Positions 13,447 through 21,697 of a stretch of DNA of 27,841 nucleotides are shown in pieces. The DNA lies in the NCBI GenBank assembly GCA_031359995.1, contig JANMAT010000173.1, positions 1-27,841 of the forward strand. The letters are read 5' to 3'. Under the pieces are notes generated by a model that saw only the letters and a list, made by a program, of their open reading frames with translations, was not told the origin of the DNA and searched no databases. The DNA is from JANMAT01 sp031359995 (GTDB lineage: Bacteria > Actinomycetota > Acidimicrobiia > Acidimicrobiales > Ilumatobacteraceae). Made by a program: the position numbers and the translations under genes. Each line of letters begins with the position of its first letter. The stretch's first letter is position 1.

Positions 13447-15804
13447 ATGTGCGCCGTGAGCGCGCCCTCGGTCATCCCGCCCGAGGTCGAGCGTCACTCG
13501 GCGCGCACGGCGCTGACGGGCTTGCTGTCCCTGGCGGTGCTGGTCGCGGTGGCGTTCGTGGCTGGGGCGGGCGATCCGGCCGACTGGGAGATCCGCGTGT
13601 TCCGGTCGATCAACCACCTGCCCGGCACCTTGTCGGCGCCCCTCACCGGTGCGATGCAGTTCGGGGCGCTCGCGGCGGTAGCGGTCGCCGGTGGCGCAGC
13701 GGCCGTCGGCCGACGGCGTCGGCTCGCCCGCGCCGTCATGGTCGCAGGCACGGCCAGCTGGATCCTCGCCAAGGTGCTGAACGCGGCCGTCGGCCGTCGG
13801 CGGCCGGACGAGATCCTGGACCAGGTCGTGGTGCGTGGGCGGGTGATCGCATCGTCGTTCCCGTCGACGCACTGCGCCGTCGCGGCTGCGCTCGCCGTTG
13901 TCGCGGCGCCGTACCTCGGCCGCGTCGGGCGCCGCCTGAGCGTTCTCGGCGCGATCGCCGTCGGGATCTCGCGGGTCTACGTCGGCGCCCAGTTCCCCCT
14001 CGACGCCGTCGGCGGGCTCCTGCTGGGAGCGACGGTCTCGTTCGTCTACACCTACGTCGCCGGGGCGCCGGCCCGCCGTCTTTCCGCGGCGCAGATCGCT
14101 TCGGCGTTGGCCTCGCGATCGATCGTCGTCGGGCACCTGCAGCCGTGGCCTCGAGCTCTGCCCGGCTCGCGGTTCGTCGGGCACACCGACACCGGCCCCG
14201 TTCTCGTGGTCATCACCGGTCTTCACGAGCCCGGACGAAGTTGGACGTCGCTCGCGTGGAAGTTTCTGGCCTTCCGTGACACGGCCGGTCTCCGACCACT
14301 GCGTTCGCCGCGCGAGCTGAACGAACACGCAGCCCTCATGAGCGTCCTGGCCGAACGCAGCGGCGTGCGCACGCCCCGGCTTCGCTACAGCGGCGACGTC
14401 GGACCCGAACACAGCCTCAGCATCTACCAACTGCCCGAGGGAGCACACGTCGGCACGCTCCCGCCGGAGCAGGTGAACGACGGGTTCCTCCGGGCCACGT
14501 GGGAAGAGCTCAACCGGCTGCACGAGGCGGGGATCGTGCTCGCCCTGGCGGGTCCCGATGACATCACGGTCGACGGCGACAACCGCCCGTGCCTCGTCAA
14601 CCTCGCCGACGCCCGGCTCACGTCCTCACGCGATGACCGCTCACGAGATGTCGCTCGCACCTTCGCCGTACTTCTGCCGTTCGCCGAACCCGACCGCATC
14701 GCACACGCCGCCGCGCACGTGCTCGACATCGACATCCTCGCCGATGCCGCCGCCCACCTGCACCCCCTCGCCATCCCGACCTCTCTGCGGCAACGACTCG
14801 GCGAGCGCGACGACGTGCTGGCGCGCAGTCGACGGGCCATCGCCGCCGCTACCGCCACCACCGAGGTCACCGTGATCGGCCCCGCCCGCACGGCCTTGCG
14901 CAACCTCGGACTCCTCGCCGCCGGTGCGATCGCCGTCTACCTCCTCCTCGGCCAGGTCGGGCAGGCCAAGCAGACGATCCGGCTCCTGCGCACTCCGAAC
15001 CCTGGCTGGATCGCCGCCACCGGTGTCGCCATGGTCTGCACCTACCTGGCCGCCGCCGTGGCGCTCATGGGTTCCACGACGATGCACCTCCCCCTCCGAC
15101 GAACCCTGTCGGTCCAGTTCGCCGCCACGTTCAGCAACCGGCTGGCGCCAGCCGGGCTCGGCGGCATGGCCACCAACGTCCGCTACCTCGAACGTGCCGG
15201 CAGCGAACGCCCCGCCGCCCTCGCCGCCATCACCGTGAACACGCTCGCCGGACTGATCGTGCACGTCATCGCGATCGCCGCCGTGCTGCCCGCGGCCGGG
15301 CCGATCAGCACCGTCGACATCGACCCACCGCGCTACTGGCCTGCTCTCGTCGCCGTGATGGCCACCATGTCCATCGGCGGCGTCATCGTCTTGATCCGCT
15401 TCCTACCGGCCAACATCGGAGCCAGAGTCCGCGCCGCGCTGCGCTCACTCGCCGACGTCCTCACCTCACCGCCACGAGCACTCGCCGTCTTCGCCGGCTC
15501 GGCTGGGATCACCGCCACCCACGTCGCCGCGCTGTACTGCTCCATGCGCGCCTTCGGCAGTCACATCCCCATCACCGACGTCACGGCGGTCTACCTCGGA
15601 GCGTCGGCAATCGCCGCGACGAGCCCCACGCCGGGCGGCCTCGGTGCGCTCGAGGCCGGCCTCGTCGCCGGATTGGCCCACGTCGGGGTTCCCGCCAGCA
15701 TCGCCGTTGTCGGCGTGCTCACCTACCGACTCGTCACCTACTGGATTCCGGTGCTGCCAGGGGCCTTCGCCTTTCGCTCCCTGCGCGCCCGTCGCCTTCT
15801 CTGA
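13447..15804 (+). CDS. PAP2 domain - kinase-like domain - MprF-like flippase fusion protein
   Basis: The protein has 785 residues from ATG 13447 (GTG 13456 is an alternative), 13 bp after the kinase. Part 1 (about 20-205) is a membrane PAP2 phosphatase-like domain. Its motifs are altered: VGRRRP (115-120) with Asn112 where Lys is expected, PSTH (139-142), and SRVYVGAQFPLD (175-186) with Gln182 replacing the nucleophile His. Part 2 (about 215-470) resembles an aminoglycoside-phosphotransferase/Rio-type kinase. Around 363-372 the HGDLxxxN loop reads LALAGPDD, and the DFG region reads NLA (385-387), so it is probably a pseudokinase. Part 3 (about 485-785) has about eight membrane segments with TFSNRLAPAGLGG and SPTPGGLGALE, typical of the LPG-synthase/UPF0104 flippase domain. 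A lipid-handling membrane role is likely, but the substrate is unknown. Confidence 0.8.
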   Translation: MCAVSAPSVIPPEVERHSARTALTGLLSLAVLVAVAFVAGAGDPADWEIRVFRSINHLPGTLSAPLTGAMQFGALAAVAVAGGAAAVGRRRRLARAVMVAGTASWILAKVLNAAVGRRRPDEILDQVVVRGRVIASSFPSTHCAVAAALAVVAAPYLGRVGRRLSVLGAIAVGISRVYVGAQFPLDAVGGLLLGATVSFVYTYVAGAPARRLSAAQIASALASRSIVVGHLQPWPRALPGSRFVGHTDTGPVLVVITGLHEPGRSWTSLAWKFLAFRDTAGLRPLRSPRELNEHAALMSVLAERSGVRTPRLRYSGDVGPEHSLSIYQLPEGAHVGTLPPEQVNDGFLRATWEELNRLHEAGIVLALAGPDDITVDGDNRPCLVNLADARLTSSRDDRSRDVARTFAVLLPFAEPDRIAHAAAHVLDIDILADAAAHLHPLAIPTSLRQRLGERDDVLARSRRAIAAATATTEVTVIGPARTALRNLGLLAAGAIAVYLLLGQVGQAKQTIRLLRTPNPGWIAATGVAMVCTYLAAAVALMGSTTMHLPLRRTLSVQFAATFSNRLAPAGLGGMATNVRYLERAGSERPAALAAITVNTLAGLIVHVIAIAAVLPAAGPISTVDIDPPRYWPALVAVMATMSIGGVIVLIRFLPANIGARVRAALRSLADVLTSPPRALAVFAGSAGITATHVAALYCSMRAFGSHIPITDVTAVYLGASAIAATSPTPGGLGALEAGLVAGLAHVGVPASIAVVGVLTYRLVTYWIPVLPGAFAFRSLRARRLL

Positions 15805-15821
15805 TCTGCACACCGCGCTCG

Positions 15822-16301
15822 TCAGTTCGATGTGCGGTCGCTGTCGGGCGGCGGGGCGTCATTCGTGAAGCGCTGCGCCCAGCGGGCGGGGTCGAGGCGC
15901 TTGAGCACCGGGATCGACGGCATCTCCAGCACCAGGAGGAACAGCGACGCGACCAACGAGGCCAGCACGAACCGCGCCACTCCTGCGATCACACCGACCG
16001 AGGCGATCGACCAGATCGCCGCCGCCGTGGTCAGGCCGCGCACGTGCCCGCTCGGGTCCCGCAGAACCACGCCGGCACCGATGAACCCGATGCCGGTGAC
16101 GACGCCGGCGATGAGCTTCTCGGCCGTGGCCGGGAACGCGTCGATCGCGATCGCGGTGAATCCGGCCGATCCGGCCGCCACCAGTGCGAAGGTCCGTGAG
16201 CCGGCGGGGTGGCCCCGTACCTCTCGCTCCCACCCAACGGCATAGCCGAGCCCCGCCGCCAGCGCGATGCGGCCGAAGAGCGCGAGGTCGTGGTTCCACA
16301 T
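15822..16301 (-). CDS. MgtC/SapB-family membrane protein
   Basis: ATG 16301 is chosen because GGAGG precedes it by 8 nt; an upstream ATG at 16322 contains that ribosome site inside its own codons. The protein has 159 residues with about four or five membrane segments. Family motifs are GYAVGWEREVRGHPAGSRT (about 19-37), GIGFIGAGVVLRD (about 71-83) and VRGLTTAAAIW (about 88-98). It is slightly shorter than Salmonella MgtC, lacking most of the soluble C-terminal domain, as is common in actinobacteria. Family known: MgtC affects membrane potential/ATP synthase and growth at low Mg2+, and is PhoPQ-controlled in enterics. It converges on the fusion gene, 17 bp apart. Confidence 0.87.
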   Translation of the reverse strand: MWNHDLALFGRIALAAGLGYAVGWEREVRGHPAGSRTFALVAAGSAGFTAIAIDAFPATAEKLIAGVVTGIGFIGAGVVLRDPSGHVRGLTTAAAIWSIASVGVIAGVARFVLASLVASLFLLVLEMPSIPVLKRLDPARWAQRFTNDAPPPDSDRTSN

Positions 16302-16503
16302 CGGGTGGTCCTCCTTCACCATTCGTGTTCACGAGTCACGCAGCGCCGGGCACGGATAGAGCCTTGGAGCAGATCGGACAGACGACGATCGGAGCAAGCG
16401 GTGGCTCAGCGACAACAGGGGTCAGGCTACTCGGCCTCGCCGAGGCATCGCAGCAGCTCATTGACCACGACCGGATGCAGCCAGCGCACGATCGGCGCGG
16501 TGG

Positions 16504-16509
16504 TACGGT
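16504..16509 (+). promoter_or_regulatory. Putative -10 element (TACGGT) of the LLM oxidoreductase gene
   Basis: TACGGT lies 8 nt before the ATG at 16518. There is no room for a normal ribosome site, so a leaderless or near-leaderless transcript is likely. Confidence 0.4.
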
Positions 16510-16517
16510 CGAGCTCG

Positions 16518-17357
16518 ATGCGCTACGGGTTCAAGACCGCTCCGATGAACACCACCTGGACCGCGATGCTCGACGTCTGGCGCGCGGCTGACCAGCTCGA
16601 CGTGTTCGAGTCGGGGTGGAACTTCGACCACTTCGAGCCGATCTTCTCCGATCGGTCCGGGCCGTGCCTGGAGGGATGGTCCATGCTCGCGGCGATGGCC
16701 CAGGCGACGTCGCGGCTGCGGCTCGGGTGCCAGGTGACGGGGATGCCCTATCGCCACCCGTCGGTCCTGGCCAACATCGCCGCGACCGTCGACATCATCA
16801 GCGGCGGGCGGCTCATCATCGGGCTCGGTGCGGGCTGGAACCAGGAGGAGTCCGACGCGCTCGGCATCCGTCTGCCTCCGTTGAAGGAGCGCATGGACCA
16901 GTTCGAAGAGGGCGTGCAGGTCGTGGTCGCGCTGCTGTCGCAGGACCGGGCGTCGTTCGCCGGCCAACACTTCGTGCTCAACGATGCGTGGTGCGAGCCC
17001 AAGCCGGTGCAGCGTCCTCATCCGCCGATTGCCATCGGTGGCAACGGTGAACGGCGCACCCTACGTGTCGTCGCGCGGTATGCGCAGCATTGGAACTCCA
17101 CCGTTGCCGACCCCGTCGAGTGGCGACGGAAGTGCGACGTGCTCGAACAGCACTGTGCCGATGTCGGTCGTGATCCGTCCGAGATCGAGCGGTCCGTCAA
17201 CGTCCGCTTGAACCACGGCCAAGACCCACGGGAGATCCAACCGATCGTGGCCGGATGGCGCGACGCCGGCGCCGACGTGTGCATCGTCTACCTGAACACA
17301 CCCCACGACGCGTCGGTCATGGAGCCGCTCGCCGCGGCCCTGCGCGATGTGCGCTGA
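16518..17357 (+). CDS. LLM-class (F420-type) oxidoreductase
   Basis: The protein has 279 residues from ATG 16518. Luciferase-like TIM-barrel motifs are seen: MAQATSRLRLGCQVTGMPYR, HPSVLANIAATVDIISGGR, LIIGLGAGWN and KPVQRPHPPIAIGGNGERR. The 'GaGW...E' loop after the beta strand and the 'RPHPPI.IGG' strand are characteristic of actinobacterial F420-dependent members, although FMN use cannot be excluded. The length is slightly short for the class (about 290-340). Substrate unknown. It converges with a second LLM gene 15 bp away, so the two are not co-transcribed. Confidence 0.85.
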   Translation: MRYGFKTAPMNTTWTAMLDVWRAADQLDVFESGWNFDHFEPIFSDRSGPCLEGWSMLAAMAQATSRLRLGCQVTGMPYRHPSVLANIAATVDIISGGRLIIGLGAGWNQEESDALGIRLPPLKERMDQFEEGVQVVVALLSQDRASFAGQHFVLNDAWCEPKPVQRPHPPIAIGGNGERRTLRVVARYAQHWNSTVADPVEWRRKCDVLEQHCADVGRDPSEIERSVNVRLNHGQDPREIQPIVAGWRDAGADVCIVYLNTPHDASVMEPLAAALRDVR

Positions 17358-17372
17358 CGACCCGGCCGTCCG

Positions 17373-18368
17373 TCAGATCGCGTCGACCTTGGGCATGATC
17401 TCCTCCTTCAGGCGCTTGAGGTCGTCGAGTGTCTTCGACACCGGTACGTCGGCGAACGGTGGCCACAGGAGCGGCATCGTGAGCCCAGCCTCCTTGTAGC
17501 GCTTGAGGTTGTCGGTGATCTGCGCCGCAGTGCCGGCCATCAAGTTGCTGAGCTTGCCATTCGGCGCCTGGTCGGTCGGCTCATCGGTGATGACGAACCA
17601 GATCATGCTGCACATGTCGAAGCCATCGTCGAGCGAGCGGTCACTGCCGAGCTCGCCGAGCTCACGCTGGATCTCGCCCTTCCACTTCGTGATCTCCTCG
17701 GGCGTGTCCTGGATGCCGATCCAGCCCGACAGGTTGTACTTGGCGATGCGGTTCGCCGACCGCTTCGGGTCCTTGAGGCCGCTGAAGTAGATCGGCGGGT
17801 GCGGCGTCTGCACCGGCTTGGCACCGAACCCGCACCGGTCGAAGTCGGCGAACTCACCGTGATACTCGAACAGGTCGTTGGTCCAGATGCCCTGCATGAT
17901 CTCGATCGTCTCGCGCACGTGCTTGTGCCGCTTCGGGAAGATGTGGGCTGCGCTCGACGCCGCGAACTCCTCGGGCATCCAACCCGACCCCACGCCCACG
18001 TTGACGCGGCCGTTCGAGAGCTGGTCGACGGTGGCGATCTCGGTCGCCAGCACACCGGGCGCGCGGTACGGCGTGTCGGTGATGCTCATGCCGATCCGCA
18101 CCCTCGTCGTCTTCGCCGCGAGCCACGGGATGAGCGGCCAGCCCTGGAGCCACTGACCCCGGGCCGACACCGGCAACGCCTTCGGGAACTGCTCCATCAT
18201 CCCGAACGGGAACTGGAGCTCCCCTCGGTCGGAGGCCTCCGGCACCACGATCCGGTCGAGCGTCCAGACCGAGTCGAAGTCGAGGTCCTCGGCGAGCGCG
18301 GTGAGATCTTCGAGCTCCTTGACGGTCACGTGGTCACGGAAGTTGGGCAGGTACAGCGCGAGCTTCAT
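17373..18368 (-). CDS. LLM-class (F420-type) oxidoreductase
   Basis: ATG 18368 is chosen (GGAGGAGG ribosome site about 10 nt upstream), giving 331 residues; the frame is open further but without conserved sequence. Barrel motifs: MKLALYLPNFRDHVTVKEL, DFDSVWTLDRIVVPE (about 32-46), TRVRIGMSITDTPYR, PGVLATEIATVDQLSNGRV, NVGVGSGWMPEEF and KPVQTPHPPIYFSG. It is closer to the classic F420-dependent group than the convergent gene at 16518. It lies 101 bp downstream of the acyl-CoA synthetase gene on the same strand and may be co-transcribed, which would suggest lipid or xenobiotic carboxylate catabolism. That link is inferred. Confidence 0.87.
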   Translation of the reverse strand: MKLALYLPNFRDHVTVKELEDLTALAEDLDFDSVWTLDRIVVPEASDRGELQFPFGMMEQFPKALPVSARGQWLQGWPLIPWLAAKTTRVRIGMSITDTPYRAPGVLATEIATVDQLSNGRVNVGVGSGWMPEEFAASSAAHIFPKRHKHVRETIEIMQGIWTNDLFEYHGEFADFDRCGFGAKPVQTPHPPIYFSGLKDPKRSANRIAKYNLSGWIGIQDTPEEITKWKGEIQRELGELGSDRSLDDGFDMCSMIWFVITDEPTDQAPNGKLSNLMAGTAAQITDNLKRYKEAGLTMPLLWPPFADVPVSKTLDDLKRLKEEIMPKVDAI

Positions 18369-18469
18369 GAGAGACAGCCTCCTCCACCGTTCGCCGGTGG
18401 TTCGCAATGGGCCAACGTCGGGATCGAGCGGCACACCCCCGTGCCCATCGACCCGCCTGTGCCCGAACT

Positions 18470-20026
18470 CTACAGATCACCGACACCCGCCTCGACCTCG
18501 GCCCGGAGCTGGTCGCGTAGCTCGCGCTTGAGCACCTTGCCGTAGTTGTTGGTCGGCAAGGTGTCGACGAACCGGTACTCCTTGGGCCGCTTGAAGCGGG
18601 CGATGTGGTCGAGACACACCCGATCGAGATCGTCGACCGGTGGTGGCGTGGCGCCCTCGGCGACCACCACGAAGGCCACCACCGCCTCGCCCCACTCGGC
18701 GTCGGGTCGGCCGACCACCGCGGCGGCGCCCAGGCCAGGATGGCGCAGCAACGCCTCCTCCACCTCGCGCGGGTAGATGTTCATGCCGCCGCTGATGATC
18801 AGGTCCTTCGACCGGTCCCGCAGCGTGAGGTAGCCCTCGTCGTTGAAGCTGCCGACGTCGCCGGTGTGCAGCCAGCCGCCCCGCAACGCCTCGGCGGTGG
18901 CCTCGGGGTTCTTCCAGTAGCCGGCCATGACCACGTCGCCGCGGACCAGGATCTCACCGGCCTCGCCGGTGCGCAGGTCGCGGTCCTCCTCGTCGACGAC
19001 GCGCACCTCGACATCGGTGCGGGTGACGCCGACGCTCTGCATGCGCTCCAGCCACCGCGGGTGGGTCCGGTCGGCGTGGTCGGCCTTGGACAGGGCGGTG
19101 ATCGTCATGGGCGTCTCGCCCTGCCCGTAGATCTGGGCGAAGCGGGGGCCGAACACGCCGAGGGCGTCCTGCAGGTCGGCCAGGTACATCGGCGCGCCGC
19201 CGTAGATGATGGTCTTCAGATTGGACAGGTCGGCGGTGGCGATGGCGCGGTCGCCGGTGAGCCGCTTCACCATCGTGGGCGCCGCGAAGAACGACAGCCC
19301 GGGCCAGCGCCGCAGCAGCGTGGCGATCTCGTCGCCGTCGACGCCACCCGAGACCGGCACCACGCTGACCGCCCCACGGGCGATGTGAGGCAGCCCGTAC
19401 AGGCCCGAGCCGTGCGAGATCGGCGCGGCGTGCAGGATGCTGTCGTGCGCCATCACCGGGTCGATGTCGGCGAAGTAGCTGAGCGACGCCATCAGCAGGT
19501 TGCGGTGCGTGAGCGTGGCGCCCTTCGGCCGCCCGGTCGTGCCGCTCGTGTAGAACAGCCAGGCCGCGTCCTCGGGCCGCCGGCCCGCCAGCGGCACGGG
19601 CGACGACGCCATGAGCCGGTCCCACCGCTCACCCGGTGCCAGCACCACGGCCCGCAACGACGCCACGCTCCCGACCAGTGACTCGACGTCGTCGCCGTGC
19701 TCGTCGTCGGTCACGACGACCGACGTTGCGCTGTGCTCGAGGATGTAGGCGAACTCGTCACGGTGGAGGCGGGCGTTCACCGGCACGGCCACCAACCCCG
19801 CGTGCCAGATGGCGAACAGCGCCTCCAGGTACTCCGGCCGGTTGCGCATCACGATGGCCACCCGGTCGCCGGGCGACAGGCCGAACGTGTCGCGCAGGCC
19901 ACCCGCGGCTCGAGCGGCGCGACCGGCGAAGGTACGCCAGTCGGCATGGACGCGCTCGCCGTCGGCCAGCGCCGGATCGTCGGCCCGCAGACACCCGTTG
20001 CGCTCCACCCAGACAGCCAAGTTCAT
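18470..20026 (-). CDS. Acyl-CoA synthetase (AMP-forming, FadD-like)
   Basis: The protein has 518 residues from ATG 20026, with a GGCAGGGATGG purine-rich site upstream. Adenylate-forming motifs are intact: YTSGTTGRPKG (159-169), IYGQGETPM, GWLHTGDVGSFNDEGYLTL, the hinge DRSKDLIISGGMNIYPREVE, and the C-terminal NNYGKVLKRELR carrying the catalytic Lys. The length is normal. Reaction: carboxylate + ATP + CoA gives acyl-CoA + AMP + PPi, in the cytoplasm. The chain length or aromatic substrate cannot be told from these motifs. A perfect 12-bp inverted repeat lies 28-67 bp upstream of the start and probably binds a repressor. Confidence 0.9.
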   Translation of the reverse strand: MNLAVWVERNGCLRADDPALADGERVHADWRTFAGRAARAAGGLRDTFGLSPGDRVAIVMRNRPEYLEALFAIWHAGLVAVPVNARLHRDEFAYILEHSATSVVVTDDEHGDDVESLVGSVASLRAVVLAPGERWDRLMASSPVPLAGRRPEDAAWLFYTSGTTGRPKGATLTHRNLLMASLSYFADIDPVMAHDSILHAAPISHGSGLYGLPHIARGAVSVVPVSGGVDGDEIATLLRRWPGLSFFAAPTMVKRLTGDRAIATADLSNLKTIIYGGAPMYLADLQDALGVFGPRFAQIYGQGETPMTITALSKADHADRTHPRWLERMQSVGVTRTDVEVRVVDEEDRDLRTGEAGEILVRGDVVMAGYWKNPEATAEALRGGWLHTGDVGSFNDEGYLTLRDRSKDLIISGGMNIYPREVEEALLRHPGLGAAAVVGRPDAEWGEAVVAFVVVAEGATPPPVDDLDRVCLDHIARFKRPKEYRFVDTLPTNNYGKVLKRELRDQLRAEVEAGVGDL

Positions 20027-20053
20027 GGGTCCATCCCTGCCTCGCAGGCCACC

Positions 20054-20093
20054 GTGACGTCATGGAGCATCTCTCCCTGCCCCATGACGTCAC
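20054..20093. promoter_or_regulatory. Perfect 12-bp inverted repeat, candidate operator of the acyl-CoA synthetase gene
   Basis: GTGACGTCATGG (20054-20065) and CCATGACGTCAC (20082-20093) are exact reverse complements separated by 16 bp, and each arm contains the 8-bp palindrome TGACGTCA. The arrangement lies directly upstream of the synthetase start at 20026. A possible -10 hexamer, TACGGT on the minus strand (20092-20097), touches the distal arm. A TetR-type or similar dimeric repressor pair could bind here. A long hairpin in the leader is the alternative. Confidence 0.6.
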
Positions 20094-20101
20094 CGTAGCT
20101 C

Positions 20102-20477
20102 CGGTCGAGGCGGCGAGGGGTGGTGGTTGGAGGGACCGACCCGCCGGACGGCGTCGTGACGTCGAGTCGGATCAGTCGTCAATCCGGCCATGCCGGCGTC
20201 GCCGAGGTGACCGTGACCACCGGCGCCGCCCGCCGTGAGACCGAGCAGGTCCTCGATGCCCCGCGCTCACCGCGGCCCGATCCGTCGGCGGCGGCGACCG
20301 GTCCGGCCACTCCGAGCCGCGTCGCACCGGCGATGACCGCGGCGGCGAACGCGGGACGATGTTCCCTGCGCACTGTTCCAGCGAGACCCCAGCACCGAGC
20401 GGCTGCCGATCGGAAGTTCACCGTCGCGTCCCGACCTGTTCGCCGACCGGTGGCGCGCGGTTCGCACGGACGATGTG
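20102..20477. other. Intergenic stretch with no recognised gene
   Basis: About 375 bp between the operator and the end of the membrane mannosyltransferase gene. It is open in several frames, but none gives recognisable or well-biased protein. A single extra GTGACGTC lies at about 20156, resembling the operator half-site. It could be an eroded gene or simply spacer. Confidence 0.4.
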
Positions 20478-21575
20478 CTACGGCACGAGTCCGTGGGCGG
20501 CCATCGCCACCGCGCACCCGAACGCAGCCACGACGGAGCCGGCGGCGAGCGCTCGCCTGGCGCCCGTCGACAGCCGGGCCAGCGGTGCGCTGGCGGCGAT
20601 GGCCACCGGGAAGCACTCGGCGCTGTAGCGCCCCAGCCCGACCAGCCCGGTGACGGCGGGGAGCGCGAGCGACACCGAGGCGAGCGCCCGCCACGAGCGC
20701 GGCAGGCGCCGCCACCCGAGCGCCAGCGCGGCGACGGCGACGGCGCCGAGGACGACGTGCACGTCGAGGCTGTCGACGGTGGCGGGAGTGAGCACCCGCC
20801 GCACCAGCCCCACCAGGGTGACCTCGTGCCAGGCCGTCTTGGCGGTGGCGAACACGAGCGGGTTCCCGGTCCGGACGAGCCCGACCAGCATCCAACCGCC
20901 GAACGCGACCGCCGACGGCGCACCGGTGACGACGGCTTCCCGCCATCGGCGCGGCGGCGCGGCCCGCGCCGCGGCGAGCACCACGAGCACCGCGGCGACG
21001 ACGATGCCGTTCGGACGGGCCGACGTGACCACCGCAGCCAGCGCGCCGCACCAGACCCAGTTCCGCCGGTCGGCGAGCTCGAACGCCCACACCGACGCAG
21101 CGAGGAACACGGCCGACGGGTACAGCATCGAGAAGACGCCCGCCATCGGTGCCAGCGCCAACGCCCACACGGCCAGCGACGCGTGCGACCTCCCCAGGTG
21201 GCGGTCGGTGAGGTGCCACACGCCGACCAGCGCGGCGAACAGGAACACATGGTTGACGACGACCATGCCGGTCGCCGCCGGCAGGCCAGCGCCATGGAGC
21301 AGTCGCAGCAGCTCGGGTAGCAACGGGAAGAACGGCCACGGCGACGGTCGGCCCGCGATGGGCGCCGCCCCGTAGCCGCGCCGAGCCGCCCGCAGGTACC
21401 ACTGGCCGTCCCAGCAGACGAAGCCGGCGAGCAACCCGCGACCGCGCCACCATGCGCCCGTGGCCAGGCCCACGGCGGCGATGCCCTGAGATGCGACCCA
21501 CGCCATCGTCACCGGCTGGCGCCACGTCGGCGCGTCGGCTTGCGCCCCCACCGGTACATCCGCCCATGTGCTCAC
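20478..21575 (-). CDS. PIG-V-like integral membrane mannosyltransferase
   Basis: I prefer GTG 21575 (365 residues) because a TACACT -10 lies 9 nt upstream and the extra N-terminal residues of longer frames look non-coding. About ten hydrophobic segments are present. The early loop CWDGQWYLRAARRGYG is the catalytic-loop signature (WD...W/Y...GY) of PIG-V/GPI-mannosyltransferase-2-like GT-C glycosyltransferases. It is followed by PSPWPFFPLLPELLRLL and later SARPNGI and LGRYSAECFP. Known for the family: transfer of mannose from a polyprenyl-phosphate donor at the outer face of the membrane. In actinobacteria such proteins serve envelope glycan or glycolipid assembly. The acceptor is unknown. Confidence 0.8.
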   Translation of the reverse strand: MSTWADVPVGAQADAPTWRQPVTMAWVASQGIAAVGLATGAWWRGRGLLAGFVCWDGQWYLRAARRGYGAAPIAGRPSPWPFFPLLPELLRLLHGAGLPAATGMVVVNHVFLFAALVGVWHLTDRHLGRSHASLAVWALALAPMAGVFSMLYPSAVFLAASVWAFELADRRNWVWCGALAAVVTSARPNGIVVAAVLVVLAAARAAPPRRWREAVVTGAPSAVAFGGWMLVGLVRTGNPLVFATAKTAWHEVTLVGLVRRVLTPATVDSLDVHVVLGAVAVAALALGWRRLPRSWRALASVSLALPAVTGLVGLGRYSAECFPVAIAASAPLARLSTGARRALAAGSVVAAFGCAVAMAAHGLVP

Positions 21576-21697
21576 GAGCCAGGCAGTGTACGACGCTGCA
21601 GGGACCTGCGGGCACCGCTCGAACGGCGTCAGCGTGACCAGCGCCGGTATCGAAAGCGGTCTAGGCATGTACGGGAGGCGGCGGCGGCGCCTCACAG

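Noticed and set aside
20054..20093. Eukaryotic-style CRE (TGACGTCA) site
   Set aside because: The motif matches by chance of palindromy; the bacterial context and the long symmetric arms point to a bacterial operator.
20179..21615. Long minus-strand frame overlapping the mannosyltransferase
   Set aside because: It is a frame shadow with Arg/Gly/Ala bias and no membrane pattern; the real gene in the other minus frame has clear membrane segments and the WDGQWYLR motif.
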